From Trileptium ribeirensis (lineage: Eukaryota; Nematoda; Enoplea; Enoplida; Thoracostomopsidae), in NCBI GenBank assembly GCA_030248225.1, contig JASANE010012469.1, positions 20,976-84,975 on the forward strand: a DNA stretch of 64,000 nt, written 5' to 3'. Position numbers and translations under genes: made by a program. Positions 18,712-29,705 of this stretch are shown one piece after another; the stretch's first letter is position 1; every line of letters starts with the position of its first letter. The notes under the pieces were generated by a model. That model was not told where the DNA came from, did no database searches, and worked only from the letters and a program-made list of their open reading frames with translations.

Positions 18712-20571
18712 CTATGTTACGCATATAAATAGATAATTAGCTGATGACGTGTTACTAGCTGTATTCTTCGCGTAGTTTTTCAATGAGGGCTCCATTCGGA
18801 CTACCGTTAGGTATTCATTGTTTTCCAAGACCCACCAAATGTGATAATACAACGTTTGAAGTTGTCGCTTGGTCCCACTACGTTGAAGCACCATAGGAAA
18901 TGTTAGATCACTGAGAGTTATCCATCCAATAATGCGCACCTTAAAGTATTCAGCAAAGCTGATTTGAATTCCAAATATTGTATTTCTTTTGATTACATGC
19001 GATCGTGGAAGGGCTTATAAATATAAAAGTATTTTTCTTACGGTTGGGTTTACCCCAGATAAAACATTAATTCGGCGAAAAGGAAATTTGACGCCTGTAC
19101 TTGGTGAACTCAAAGACGCACATAATCACAAAATTTCGTCTAATTTGTAGGAAACTAAAGGCGTGTTCACACGCTCAAACTTTTTGCTCAAATTTTGAGC
19201 TTAAAATTTGACCTCAAAATTTGATCAATTTTTGATCAAAATTTGACGGTAATTTTTAACGAAAAATTGCGATATTTCAAAATTTGAGAACAAAATTTGA
19301 GCTCATACTTTTTCAAGTAATGAATCTCTTCGATGATTGGCTACAAGAATATCCTTGAAAAGTTTGAACAGTGTTCACACATTCAAACTTACAAAAAACG
19401 CAGAAAAGATGCTTTCAAATTTTGATCAACATTTGATCAAAATTTGAGCTCAAATTTTGATCAAAATTTGAGCAAAAGTTTTGAGCGTGTGAACACGCCT
19501 TTAATTGCAATCTAGAAATCATTAACAGATTGGAACTGCTACTACTCCTAGTAAGTCATAGTATAAAACAGCCAAATTAGAAACCAATTTTATAATTTTT
19601 TCTGCTAAAGATAGGTCATAATGTTTCTTGGTTACTGTATTAATAAAGATTTTTATTACTTCAACGACTATAGCTGATATATCAGACTTCTTTAATTGTT
19701 ACCACATATTGTTATTAACCATTGGCACATATAATTCTTAAAAAGCACTTGTGTCTTTTTTCCGTGAGCAAAGGTTAACCATCAACTCCCAGTTTTAGAC
19801 CAAAATAAAGTCGAACTTGGTTATTTCAGCCTCTGCTATGGTATCCGCTTAAGTTATTTGTAAAAGATTTTCATAATACAGGCGCGGGTTATTGCAACTG
19901 CGGACGTAATAACTGACCGATGGTCCCTTTAACGACAGATTAAGAGTGTAAAATTATCAAACTTTTTTCAAAATTGCGTTGGTATCGCGGTTGCTGTTAT
20001 AGCTCGAATATCATATTGAATCGCAACGATTGCCGGTATTTGGCTTGAATTTTATAAGCGGGTTTACCTATAATTCTTAACACACCTCCAATATGCCCAA
20101 TAGATAGCCCATATTCAGATGCATGATCCTGGGCAAAGATTCGCGCATATTTCGCTGTCATAATGGCTTTAGAATAGTTTGGTACATTTGGGTCAAGTTT
20201 TCACGTTCATATGTCGGTCTTGTGAGAATCGTGTACGATATCATCGCGAGATTTCTGATATGACTCCGAAATATTCGAAACTATTTTCTGTAGCAGAACC
20301 GGCAAATCTTGTGAGGTCATCTGGCTAACCAATGTTTAAAAGGAATTAGTGTTAATCCCAACGATTTTCAACCCAGCAATTAGTTTTAAATCTGTGCAGC
20401 TGTTGTCACATTTCTAGCGCTAAACTGCAAAACTCATTCAGCTTGGATACTAAAAAGCATTTCTTAACTAGGAAAAACTTATTCGGCTGGTGTTGCTAAT
20501 GTCACACTTTCCAGTGACAAATACTCTATGAGAATTTTATTATAATCGGTCCATTTATTGCGACGAGAATT
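18712..20571 (-). pseudogene. Decayed coding region of unknown family
   Basis: Minus-strand segments with protein-like composition follow one another, broken by stops and shifts. About 20571-20485 begins RRNKWTDYNKILIEYLSLES. About 20320-19997 begins MTSQDLPVLLQKIVSN and, after two in-frame stops, continues KAIMTAKYARIFAQDHASEY and GGVLRIIGKPAYKIQ. About 19694-19522 includes INTVTKKHYDLSLAEKIIK. About 19016-18712 includes AEYFKVRIIGWITLSDLTFP and RQLQTLYYHIWWVLENNEYL. A MITE (19158-19501) sits between the last two. I cannot name the family: it could be a degenerate mobile or viral-type gene or a host pseudogene. That the segments belong to one gene is inference from order and strand. Confidence 0.35.
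19158..19501. mobile_element. Hairpin MITE, AAGGCGTGTTCACACGCTC family
   Basis: The left end AAGGCGTGTTCACACGCTCA and the right end GAGCGTGTGAACACGCCTT are inverted copies. They are flanked by TA on both sides (19156-19157 and 19502-19503), suggesting a Tc1/mariner-type target duplication. The subterminal DNA consists of repeated TCAAAATTTGA palindromes. Non-coding. A shorter relative is at 29089-29212. Confidence 0.8.
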
Positions 20572-20649
20572 CAAGTATAATGATTTTTATATAAGTCCAC
20601 ATATTCTGCACCAGGTGTAGAACAACACAATTTTTCAAGCTTTAATCAG

Positions 20650-20930
20650 CCAAAATTTTGCTGTTATATATAGTCTCAGAGGGGGTAGCAGGTTCATTAT
20701 TTGGAGGAAGTGCTGAGGTGAGGTCATCCCAGGAAGGGATCAGCCGGGCAAGGGGAGTTGAGTCGTCAGGGATGGATAAATTTTTGAAAGTTTTTGGAAC
20801 ACAAAATTTTAAAAATCTATTTACCAATTTTACCTTAACTTTTGCCAATTTTCTCCAGCTTTCGCCCAATTTTTGCTCATTTTCCACGATTTTTGCCTAT
20901 TTTGGGAAGGTTGGAGAGGTGTGGGGCGGT
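20650..20930. repeat. Degenerate TTTTGCCAATTTT-rich repeat with GC-richer flanks
   Basis: The core (20790-20910) is a string of short variants of TTTGCCAATTTT. It lies between GC-richer segments that include GGGGGTAGCAGG and GGTGTGGGGCGGTGCC. The same layout recurs at 23795-24040 and, in the opposite sense, at 30560-30930. Overlapping open frames on both strands are a consequence of the repeat composition. Confidence 0.5.
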
Positions 20931-21329
20931 GCCAGATCTCAGGACGATCACGCTACCTATCGGGAGGATTGGGGACGCCCTGCGGGGGATCTGAGCCCCA
21001 GGGAATACTCCTCCTATGAGCATGTGTGGTTAATTACTAGTCGTTGTGAAGTCTATATTAAGCATCCATCGCTGTGTAGCGTTCTTTTCTATTAAAATGT
21101 TTTTCAAATGATTGGACAAGCAGAACGACAAAATAACTAATAATAAAGCGCAGAGCCAATTTTAAAGTTTGGCGATCGGTTCTGGGGTAAATCAGTGCTT
21201 CATATGTGATGTATAGCTTTTAAAACTCGAAACTGGGGAATAATTTTCCACCTCAAATGTCAAACGATCACTAAGTGGCTATTGAACGGTTTTGAAGTAA
21301 TCGTAAATACTGAAATATTTTGTTTCTTA

Positions 21330-21472
21330 ATGATTTGTGTTGTCCAAAACACCAATTTTATGTTCTTTTTTATGTTTTCGGATGGCTGGTATGCCGAACA
21401 AGCCATCGCCAGTCGGTAACGACGAAATTGTTTGATTGGGGGCGCACCATAAATTTTACTCATGCATTGTTT
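21330..21472. mobile_element. Partial MITE, same family as 21576-22127
   Basis: Contains CCAAAACACCAATTTTATG and GCCGAACAAGCCATCGCC (compare 13275-13335), and ends with AATTTTACTCATGCATTG, a diverged right terminus. The left terminus was not found. Confidence 0.4.
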
Positions 21473-21575
21473 CGTTGTCACTGGAATATGTGCATCGATC
21501 GCGATTGTGGAAAAATAATTGAAAAACGGTAGTTTCAATAAGGTATCCTCTGACCGGCTAGTAATAATACTTATA

Positions 21576-22127
21576 TAATGCGCGAGTAAACTTAAGATGC
21601 GCCCATCGACTATCCTATTTTGTAAAAGCCGATAGCGAAGCGCAAACCGTTGTTACGTAACAAATGTGGAAATTTTATGGACTTTTCGATAACAGAAAAT
21701 TGGCAAAATCAGAAACAAGCACCTAAAATTACTGCTTGTATTCGAACAGAATTTTGGCGATTATGGATTTGCAGTGAAAACTGTTATCGAACGCCTATCA
21801 GTTTCTGATTCGTATTTGTCTGTGTTCGCGAACAAATTTAACGTAATACTGACGTCACAAATCAATCGTTCATGTTGTTTACATTACAGTGTTCGCGAGC
21901 AAATTCAGCGAATCCAAATCCGGTAGATTTTCGTTCGCAAACAATTCGGTAATTTTATTTGAATTTTCGCGAACACAAATTCACCGGATTACTATCACAG
22001 AGTATTGTGTTCGCGAACAATTTTGCGCCGGATTATGGTTTACCAAAAAACATTCAGTAACAGATTTTTAACCGAAATAGCAAAATAGGATTATTGATGG
22101 GCGTGGGTTAAGTTTACTCTCGCATAA
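21576..22127. mobile_element. MITE with ~45 bp terminal inverted repeats and internal TTCGCGAAC palindromes
   Basis: The left end reads GCGCGAGTAAACTTAAGATG then CGCCCATCGACTATCCTATTTTG. The right end is the imperfect complement ending TTAAGTTTACTCTCGCATA. The interior carries five versions of the palindrome TGTTCGCGAACAA (near 21823, 21888, 21928, 21963 and 22009). No coding sequence. Related pieces are at 12862-13381, 21330-21472 and 26312-26419. Confidence 0.75.
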
Positions 22128-22920
22128 ACAATCACTATAAATTTTTTACTTTAGAGAAACACATATAAAACTTTTAGCACGTCAGATACAATCTATTCTA
22201 AATACATATAATGTATTTGAATATTTGACTATAACTTATTTCACTTGCCGAAAAAGTGTCCGCGTGGCGTTGGCGACCAGTGTCTGTTAAAAGACATCGC
22301 ACTTTTGTAATGGTGTCATAACTCTTTTGATCAAAGTTTAACGAAACATGCAGTTTGTGGCATTACAACAAAAAACGGCTTTAGTGAGGTGAGTTCCGGT
22401 GGCCAGCTGTAGACAGAGTTTCATTTTTGAATCTTTTGGGTATTAAACATATTTCAATAAAGTCTGAAAGATTTGTTTTATCTTTCTATGTGATATTGCT
22501 TTACTACAACACTTGAAAGTAAAAGCAACACACTCTAAGTTTTCCGGTAGCGCTTGCACGAAGTTAGAAAGCAAGCATTATATGTTTTATTTGCCTGTAA
22601 CCGTCAAATTTGCTCACAGTTCACATAATGTATGTACATAGTCTTTTCACACCCTTAGCTACCAATTTGGCGCGAATTAACTGTAACAGACACCGTGTGT
22701 AGCTATTGTTGTTCAATAGTCGATTGTGGTGTCTAGTATTATTTAAATTATCGATTTTTGTATCTATGATCGATGAAGAAATAATGCGTCACATTGCCAA
22801 TAAGACTGCAAGAAGACACGGTGTGCTTGACACTGTCGAAATATGGCAATACTTCTAGCTAGCTACCTTTAAAAATTTATAAAAGACATGATGCAACTAA
22901 GACACCCTATTGTCGACAGT
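22128..22920. other. No feature seen
   Basis: Unremarkable AT-rich sequence with no supported gene or repeat. Confidence 0.35.
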
Positions 22921-22924
22921 GCGC

Positions 22925-23200
22925 CTGACAATGTGTCATGTACATAGGTTCCAAACGTTGGAGACATTATAACGTGAACACCGTATTAACTCTACGAGTG
23001 AAAGCGATGTGCGCAAACCACTCAGTCTGAGTTGTCTAGGAGCTGGTGTTCGAAAATTTCAGGAACCTCGCAAAGAGAGTGAATGAAATCACACGTGCAA
23101 ACGCACGCCGCGCTATAAACTCAGTTAACAAAACGCGTCGCCATGTGCATCGATGTTAGTCTCTGTTATACTTGTAGGGTTTAATCAAATTTTCGTAAGT
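22925..23200. repeat. Old copy of the tRNA-containing repeat family (see 55420-55690)
   Basis: The block GGAACCTCGCAAAGAGAGTG, then CACACGTGCAAACGCACGCC, AACTCAGTTAACAAAACGCG and TCGCCATGTGC follows the same order as the young copies at 55560-55660 (GGAACCTCACAATGCGAGCG, AACGCACGTTCAAAC, AACTCAGTCAACACAACGAG). Termini are eroded. Confidence 0.5.
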
Positions 23201-23794
23201 TCTAAATGTGCCGTAGGCCTTTTAGTCAATATCTGGACTAATACTACTCAGTACATTCAGCGCCGTACACATTTAGTCGTCTGCATATAGGTGTTACGTG
23301 TTACGAACCTGTATACAGAGATATTGTTGTTTTGAATATAAGGTTGAAAGATATATTGAAAGAAATCTTTTTTTTTCAAATTTTTCAGAAATTTCGGTTA
23401 TACGCAAGTAAATGTTTTTGTGCATAAGTACCTTAAAATTTGGACTAAATTCTAGAACTACATATAATAAGAACGAAGACTAGTTCAATTTGATAAACTA
23501 TCGTGGTATCGGTTCGGTATAATGCGATAAACCGGCATCGTTTTTCCACACCAAAATAAAAAATGCATTACCCCACTTAGCGATAAAGCACTGACATCAT
23601 CGAAATTGATTGCTATTATTGAAATTTGAATGCTGCAGCAGAGTACCGACATATAGTTGACTTAAGTTAAAGCTATTAAGATGTTATAAATAGGCTATTT
23701 TAGCAATTTATTGATATTGCTCTTTAAGCCAACTGAAAAAATACTTCATTATTGCAGAAGGCTATATACATAATTGGTGCCGAAGGACCATCGG

Positions 23795-24040
23795 CTTTGG
23801 TGGGTGCTGTAAATGGTCTCGGCAGAGTAAGGTCCTCGGGTTGAGGGTATTTTTATGAAATTTTCAGTAACTCACAGTTTTTCGCAATTTTTTTAAAATT
23901 TACCCCAATATTTGCGATCAATTTTTTTGTAATTTGCCATATTTTTCCAATTTTACTCTTATTTTTGCCAATTTTACACCTATTTTTGATAATTTATGCT
24001 AAAAATTTCCGTGCGCCTGCAGCAGCGGGGGAGGGGGATG
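23795..24040. repeat. Degenerate TTTTGCCAATTTT-rich repeat
   Basis: A run of diverged TTTGCCAATTTTAC-like units lies between GC-richer edges (GGTCCTCGGGTTGAGGG on the left and GCAGCAGCGGGGGAGGGGG on the right). It has the same composition and layout as 20650-20930. Confidence 0.5.
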
Positions 24041-24057
24041 CACAGACTTGGGTCAAG

Positions 24058-24462
24058 GGAAGAATTAACCTACTAGGGGTTCCATCTTCTGCTTCCTCAT
24101 CGACTTTTTATGTTATACGTGTTGCGACGAAAGAATAAGTGGGATGTCTTTAAGTTTTAAAAAGTATATATATACTGATTAAATCAATTTAAGAAGAAGC
24201 ATTAACCTACTAGGGGTTCCATCTTCTGCTTCCTCATCGACTTTTATGTTATACGTGTTGCGACGAAAGAATAAGTGGGGTGTCTTTAAGTTTTAAAAAG
24301 TATATATACTGATTAAATCAATTTAAGAAGAAGAATTAACCTACTAGGGGTTCCATCTTCTGCTTCCTCATCGACTTTTTATGTTATACGTGTTGCGACG
24401 AAAGAATAAGTGGGGTGTCTTTAAGTGTTAAAAACTATATACTGCTTAAATCAATTTATAAT
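24058..24462 (+). repeat. Tandem triplication of a ~135 bp unit
   Basis: ATTAACCTACTAGGGGTTCC occurs at about 24064, 24201 and 24335. Each copy continues with TCATCGAC, GTTGCGACGAAAGAATAAGT and a TA-rich tail that varies in length. Copies are nearly identical. Confidence 0.85.
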
Positions 24463-24532
24463 TAATATAATTTTTAGAGTTAATGTTTAGAAATACTATT
24501 TTGGTGGTTCATTTTGAATCTTTGTAAACTAG

Positions 24533-24880
24533 ATGCTTCGTTGGCACCGCATGGTTTGTGCTGATTGCAAAAGTTTCGCCAAGTGGATTGGATATTTCGA
24601 TGCTGCGTTGATATTTTACATGGTAAACCATGTTATATTAGACGATACCGCATCGCTGTACAGTTCACATTGCGGCAGAGATATGTTTTCTAAAAGCATT
24701 GCAATTATCACGTATTTCGCAAATACTGCAACCGGACACGAGCACTACATACAATATTGAATGAAACAGCGCACGAACCAAATCTAATATGTCATCAATA
24801 TCCATGGATTTTGTCTTAAATGCAAAAGTTGATATGTGTATTTAATCCTTTCTCTAGTGAATTATTGTGGATTTCGTGCA
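24533..24880. other. No supported gene
   Basis: A short plus-strand open frame (24533-24760) has no recognisable domain and no coding context. Nothing else is seen here. Confidence 0.3.
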
Positions 24881-24884
24881 TTGA

Positions 24885-25110
24885 AGAACCTTCTGCCGCT
24901 GCGGAAAATTGAACCGGGATCGTTTCTGTGAGAGCCTTTGTATAATTAGCCACTACAGTACTTAGGTGCTGTTGCTCCGTGCTTTAAGAAACCTCGCAAA
25001 GCGAGCGGACAACGCAATTACACGCACGCAAAAAAGTTAGCGCATCGCGTTCCAATACATGTTGTTACAAACGTGTGATTATGACTCTACGTAGGAAAGT
25101 GTTCAAGCGT
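24885..25110. repeat. Old copy of the tRNA-containing repeat family
   Basis: It shows AATTGAACCGGGATCG (a remnant of the inverted B-box region), then AGAAACCTCGCAAAGCGAGCG, CGCACGCAAAAAAGTTAGCG and GTGTGATTATGACTCTACG in the family order. Diverged; no clear termini. Confidence 0.5.
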
Positions 25111-25550
25111 TTCTCTTAGTTTTTGCAAAAAATGTGGCGACGTTGCGCTTTACAAGCGTATTTTACCCGTTATTGCATCTTTACCCTTAATTTATGCATC
25201 CTGACTGACAGTCAGTTTACTAACGGTAGGTAAACTTATCCAATACATATTAAAATTTGTTCTTCGGATACAGAGCGGGACACGGTTCCATATAGCATAT
25301 TTACCTATAGTATGCAGTCAATTCTTTCCTAATATACATTTACAAATGAAATAAGTTTAGATATAAACGGGTAAGTCACTACAAGCAGGTGTTGAGAGAT
25401 CTTGACGGATGTCCATTTACAGATCATGAAACAGAATTTTCATTTACAATATGAGCAGTTTATGTAGTTATTAAATTTGTGTTGTTATCTATACCTAATC
25501 CATGTTTTGTCCAAGGAGACTGAGTCGCATGAATTAATGTGAATTTCGTA
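25111..25550. other. No feature seen
   Basis: AT-rich sequence without supported genes. Confidence 0.3.
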
Positions 25551-25554
25551 CAAT

Positions 25555-25800
25555 TTTGAACAAACCGTTGCCGTAGCAGCGGTTTGAACATGGATTGTTT
25601 GGCTGCCAGTCTAATACGCTGGTGGCTACGCTATTTGTTAGTTGTTCTTCAGTTCCTCTTAAAGCGAGCGAATAAAAACACATGTGCAAACGCACGCCCC
25701 ACTAGAAACTCGGCAAGCTTCTCATTGTACGCATTGTACGCGAGTTTATTATAAATGTGTGACTCTAAGCAGGAAAGAGTTAAATCACTATAGCGTTTCA
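25555..25800. repeat. Old copy of the tRNA-containing repeat family
   Basis: It carries GGTTTGAACATGGATTG, CTGGTGGCTACGCTATTTG (A-box side), TTCCTCTTAAAGCGAGCGA, ACATGTGCAAACGCACGCC, and ends GACTCTAAGCAGGAAAGAG then TTAAA, resembling the AGGGTTAA terminus of the young copies. Confidence 0.55.
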
Positions 25801-26311
25801 ACTGCGCCTGTATCTAACATAGCAAATAAATGCAACTAGCTAAGAAAGCTGGTTACTAAAATGTTCTAGCTACTACCACACCAGGTAGCTTAAATATGCA
25901 ATACTATCAAGTTTTAATAATATTATTCCTTAATAGTCTCAATCAATAACAACAACCGTTCCAGTTTTGCTGTTGATATTACTTGAAGATCCCGGATTAG
26001 CGTAATTTAAACCTACCGAAACTGATAAGCACAGCTGAAGTGTGACATCGCTAAGTAACTAAATCACCATGCTTTGATGCATTATCAAGCTACGATGATC
26101 AGTACTACTTATTTATTAATAATAATATAAAAGAGAGTTTATTCACCTGAGAAAGACTAATCTATTGCAAACGATAACGATTTATATGGTTTTTAGTGCC
26201 CTGAGAAAAATTTAGCAGCACATCGTAATCGCTTGCCTAGTCAATAGTCAATAATAAGGCGTACAAATTTCAGCAAACTCAACAGATGTATATATACTTG
26301 GTATTACCAAC

Positions 26312-26419
26312 AGTTTTGCGCTGGATTATGGTTTACCAAAAAACTTTTAGTAGCAGATTTTTAAACGAAATAGCAAAATAGGATTATCGATGGGCGTGGG
26401 TTAAGTTTACTCTCGCATA
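26312..26419. mobile_element. Right-end fragment of the 21576-22127 MITE
   Basis: The fragment runs from TTTTGCGCTGGATTATGG to TTAAGTTTACTCTCGCATA and matches 22020-22127 with only a few differences. The left part of the element is absent. Confidence 0.8.
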
Positions 26420-27190
26420 ACCGGAGTTGAGGAACCATTGAGTGATTTACATATTTAAGATAAAATAACAACAATTTTCAAATAACCTCCGTGGATTTTA
26501 ATTCTAATAGTGTCTTTTGATGTTCTTAACTGTATGATTTTGACCTCGTCTAAAGGTATTTGACGTTGTTGATATATATTATTTAATAACAAATGATGGC
26601 AGGATCATCTCAGTGGATCCGCTTGTTTCATATAAAGTAACTAGGCAGCAACTTACTAACCAGGGAAAGGATGAATTTCCGTTGAAATATTCGACTTAGC
26701 TTGTCAGCCGATTCAAACGGCATATAAAATTATATATTCGGAAAATTTTTGAAAAAATTTCATAGCAAAGCACGATCACGATTTAAACAAATTTTTTTAT
26801 CAAATGACCATTTTTAAACCTTCTCAGTGAACTGAGTGAGATGGTATTAAATTTAGCGTTGTAGTCTAAAAAAATAGCTGAATAAGGCTTGGAAGCGCGG
26901 TGTTCTGAAAGAATAGATCCGCATTAGCTAGTTTTTACAGTAAAACATGAAAGTTTTGCATTTCTTTGCGCTACGTAGCAATAACTCTATGACATATCAC
27001 ACAGAAACAGGTTAATTTATTTTAATAATTACTTCAACTACTTTTCCTTTCAAAGTTTTTATATTGTATTTCTGTCTTTAACATCAGTTTTAGCTTCAGC
27101 TTTACTCACAGTTTGTCTGACTTACTAAAAGTTCAATTTTTGGCGCTGCATATTCCTTTTTGTCAAATTACCATTTTTAAAGTTAACCCA
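26420..27190. other. No feature seen
   Basis: AT-rich sequence with no supported gene. Confidence 0.3.
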
Positions 27191-27194
27191 TGTT

Positions 27195-27601
27195 TCACCT
27201 GGATTCGCCTACGCCCATTGATGTGAGGGGGGAGCGCAGAGCCCGCTTGATTCGCGATATCCATTGATTACGATCCATTGCTCGACCATGACGTGTATAG
27301 GCGCTCTTTGACAGTGTCTCTAGAGATGTTTTTGAATAGCGGCTCCATCTGCGTTGGCACTTAGAGTATCCAGGTTGTAAAGGCTTGTTTACTGGCACGT
27401 TCTTTTTCTTTTTGTTCTCTTTGTTTTTATTAGCTGGGTATCAGCCATCCTTCGTATATGGCCCACCCATGGCAGACGCATTGTTGTATTTGATGGCAAA
27501 ATACTGAAATTTCTGTTGACCAAGCCACACAGGGCGTGGTTAGAAGTGTGACTGAGTAGCGTTACGCCACGTATTTTGAGCAGGCAATTGCATTGAAACA
27601 C
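27195..27601 (-). pseudogene. LINE reverse-transcriptase ORF, C-terminal remnant
   Basis: Two minus-strand frames joined by a frameshift near 27395 follow the usual C-terminal layout of non-LTR retrotransposon polyproteins. The first (27601-27389) has CLLKIRGVTLLSHTSNHAL and then LPWVGHIRRM, matching the typical R-x-WxGHxxRM segment. The second (27398-27195) has QRRWSRYSKTSLETLSKSA and AMDRNQWISRIKRAL, matching RRW-x-x-...-SL-...-A-x-DR-x-x-W. The RT catalytic core (YxDD) and endonuclease are absent, so this is a 5'-truncated or decayed copy, as most LINE insertions are. The clade is not determined. Confidence 0.55.
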
Positions 27602-29085
27602 TTCTAGCCTGCGGTACGTTGAATGCTTGGGAGACTAAGTCCCAGCACCGTGTGGTAGATCAGGGAGGAGTCACGAGTCGAATGCTCTGAGCTTCGTTGC
27701 TATGTCTATTAAAGCTTATATTTAACTTTCGGACGGCTGAATTTACCAATCTATACTGCTTTCAAATACTGCGTTTGTGCTGGATAAATTTTCAGCGAAT
27801 AAAAATCTCTTGTTTTAATAACTTAACTTATTTTTTGTCTTAAATCAAGCATACTTTCTAGTATCTCCATTCCAAACACAACTCGAAGTAATCGCCATAG
27901 ATTGTTCTATGGTTACTAAAACTTTAAGAAAAACGCAAACTACGGTTTGTAGGCACACGTCATCTTTCTCAAACAGAAAAAAGCATCTCTCCCGTGGGAA
28001 ATCCGCAGTAATTATATATTCGCCAAAAAATAAAACTTTTGCGTCCGTCAAAAATAAAAATAAAAATGAAAGCGTATTTTGGTTTTATGTCTATAGAGCT
28101 GCATATCATTACACCCGAACAAAGTTTCACAAATATTTTTTCAGCAAAACATTTGTGATTTGGGAAAAGAACAACACAACAACAACAAAACACGAATCTA
28201 AACGTGATGTTTGAACGTGACCTTTGAAAAAGGGTTTTGATATCTTCAAAATAATAATAAAGCTCTATAATGTTCCAATAACTCAAAACTTATTATAATA
28301 CGATTTTAGTTTTGCCTTATCATCAACTTTAGGATAGAAAAGAATAAGGCAAAACTATAAAGCGGAACTTATATATAGTTATGGCAGAATAATTTTGCTT
28401 TCGAGAAATCAGGTACATATGATTTTAAGAGGAAATTCATTTGATTTTTCTCAAACTGAAAGGACATATCAAAAAAAACTGATTTTAGAGTATTATCTAT
28501 TATGAAATGAACTGTTTATCTGAGTAGATTGTACCACGTTGATTTATTCAGCGGGGAATGTAAAGCCAGCTCGCCAGTTCCACAACAAAACGTTAGAACC
28601 TTTTGAGCTACGACTTCTTATTGATATGCTCATAAGCAGTATTACTTACGATATAGAAAAGCATTTAATAATTTTGCTGGCTTCCAAGTAACTATCATAT
28701 TTTGGAGATCAACTTAGGGTTTGTCAGTGTATGTGTGCACGGCTCAGGATGCGTTTGCATTGCGGCCTGATTTGATCCAAATCCCACGCATATTTTATAG
28801 TATGATGTAGTATGAAAACACATATACATACAAACATATGCGGTAGGTATAGAGTTTGGTCGTATCAGATTGAATGTAATATGAACAGAGATCGAAGCAT
28901 ATCGAAACAGATTAGATGGAATCGGACGCATTGTGAACAAAACCTAAGCCTTTATGTAATCACCGATCCTCTTAAACATTCTAAGCAGCACCAAACTCTT
29001 TTTAGTCGCGGATACAGAGATAAGCCGTTTTCATACATTATAGTGCTTCCTCTTCAGCTGGAATTTGTAACAGAAATAAATTATT
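27602..29085. other. No supported gene; one perfect hairpin
   Basis: At 28307-28357 TAGTTTTGCCTTAT is followed, after 23 bp, by its exact complement ATAAGGCAAAACTA. Overlapping open frames on both strands at 27845-28286 and 28695-29129 show no domain and I do not call them. Confidence 0.4.
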
Positions 29086-29088
29086 CTA

Positions 29089-29212
29089 AAGGCGTTTTCA
29101 CGTGCTCATACTTTTTGTTCAAATTTTGAAATATCCCAATTTTCCTTTAAAAATCACGGTCAAATTTTGAGCTCAAAATTTGAGCAAAAAGTTTGAGCGT
29201 GTGAACACACCT
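29089..29212. mobile_element. Short hairpin MITE, relative of 19158-19501
   Basis: It begins AAGGCGTTTTCACGTGCTCA and ends GAGCGTGTGAACACACCT, with TCAAATTTTGAGCTCAAAATT in between. The ends match the 344 bp copy, but most of the interior is missing. Confidence 0.7.
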
Positions 29213-29454
29213 TAACTCATTGTATGAAATTCTGTGAGCCCTATTTTTCTTTTGTAGCATTAACGAATATTTACCGTAACAATTTACTACAATTATTAGA
29301 AATAAATGAAATCAACATCAGAAACGTTTCAACTCATCAATCCCAATAATATCCGAAATTCGTTCTGGCGGAAATTATGAAAATCATTAAGCCATTTCAG
29401 CCGTAAAACGTTTGTTTTTGGATACGCTAAATGTTGGTTAACATTTTTCGCATG

Positions 29455-29705
29455 AAGTAATGTGTTTTTGTTTGGTCTCAAACAAAAATTTGCCACAGAG
29501 GCGGTATGAACCTGGATCGTTTTGATGCGAGCTTCGTACGCCAGCCACTTAGCTATCTATACACGGTTGCTCAGTTCCTGAACTAACCTCTCAAACCGAG
29601 CGAGCAAATAAACAGAGTACGTACAAACGCACGCGTCGGACCAACTAGTTCGCTCATATCTATAATGTATGCTGTATCACTATGTGAGAAACTGTTAAGT
29701 GAAAA
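29455..29705. repeat. Old copy of the tRNA-containing repeat family
   Basis: It shows GGTATGAACCTGGATCG (inverted B-box side), GCCAGCCACTTAGCTATCT (inverted A-box side), CTCTCAAACCGAGCGAGC, GTACAAACGCACGCGTCGG and GAGAAACTGTTAA at the end. This is the most complete of the older copies. Confidence 0.55.

Noticed and set aside
27845..28286. Overlapping frames of 101-105 codons on both strands
   Set aside because: Low-complexity Lys/Asn or Phe/Ile composition typical of AT-rich chance frames, with no domain.
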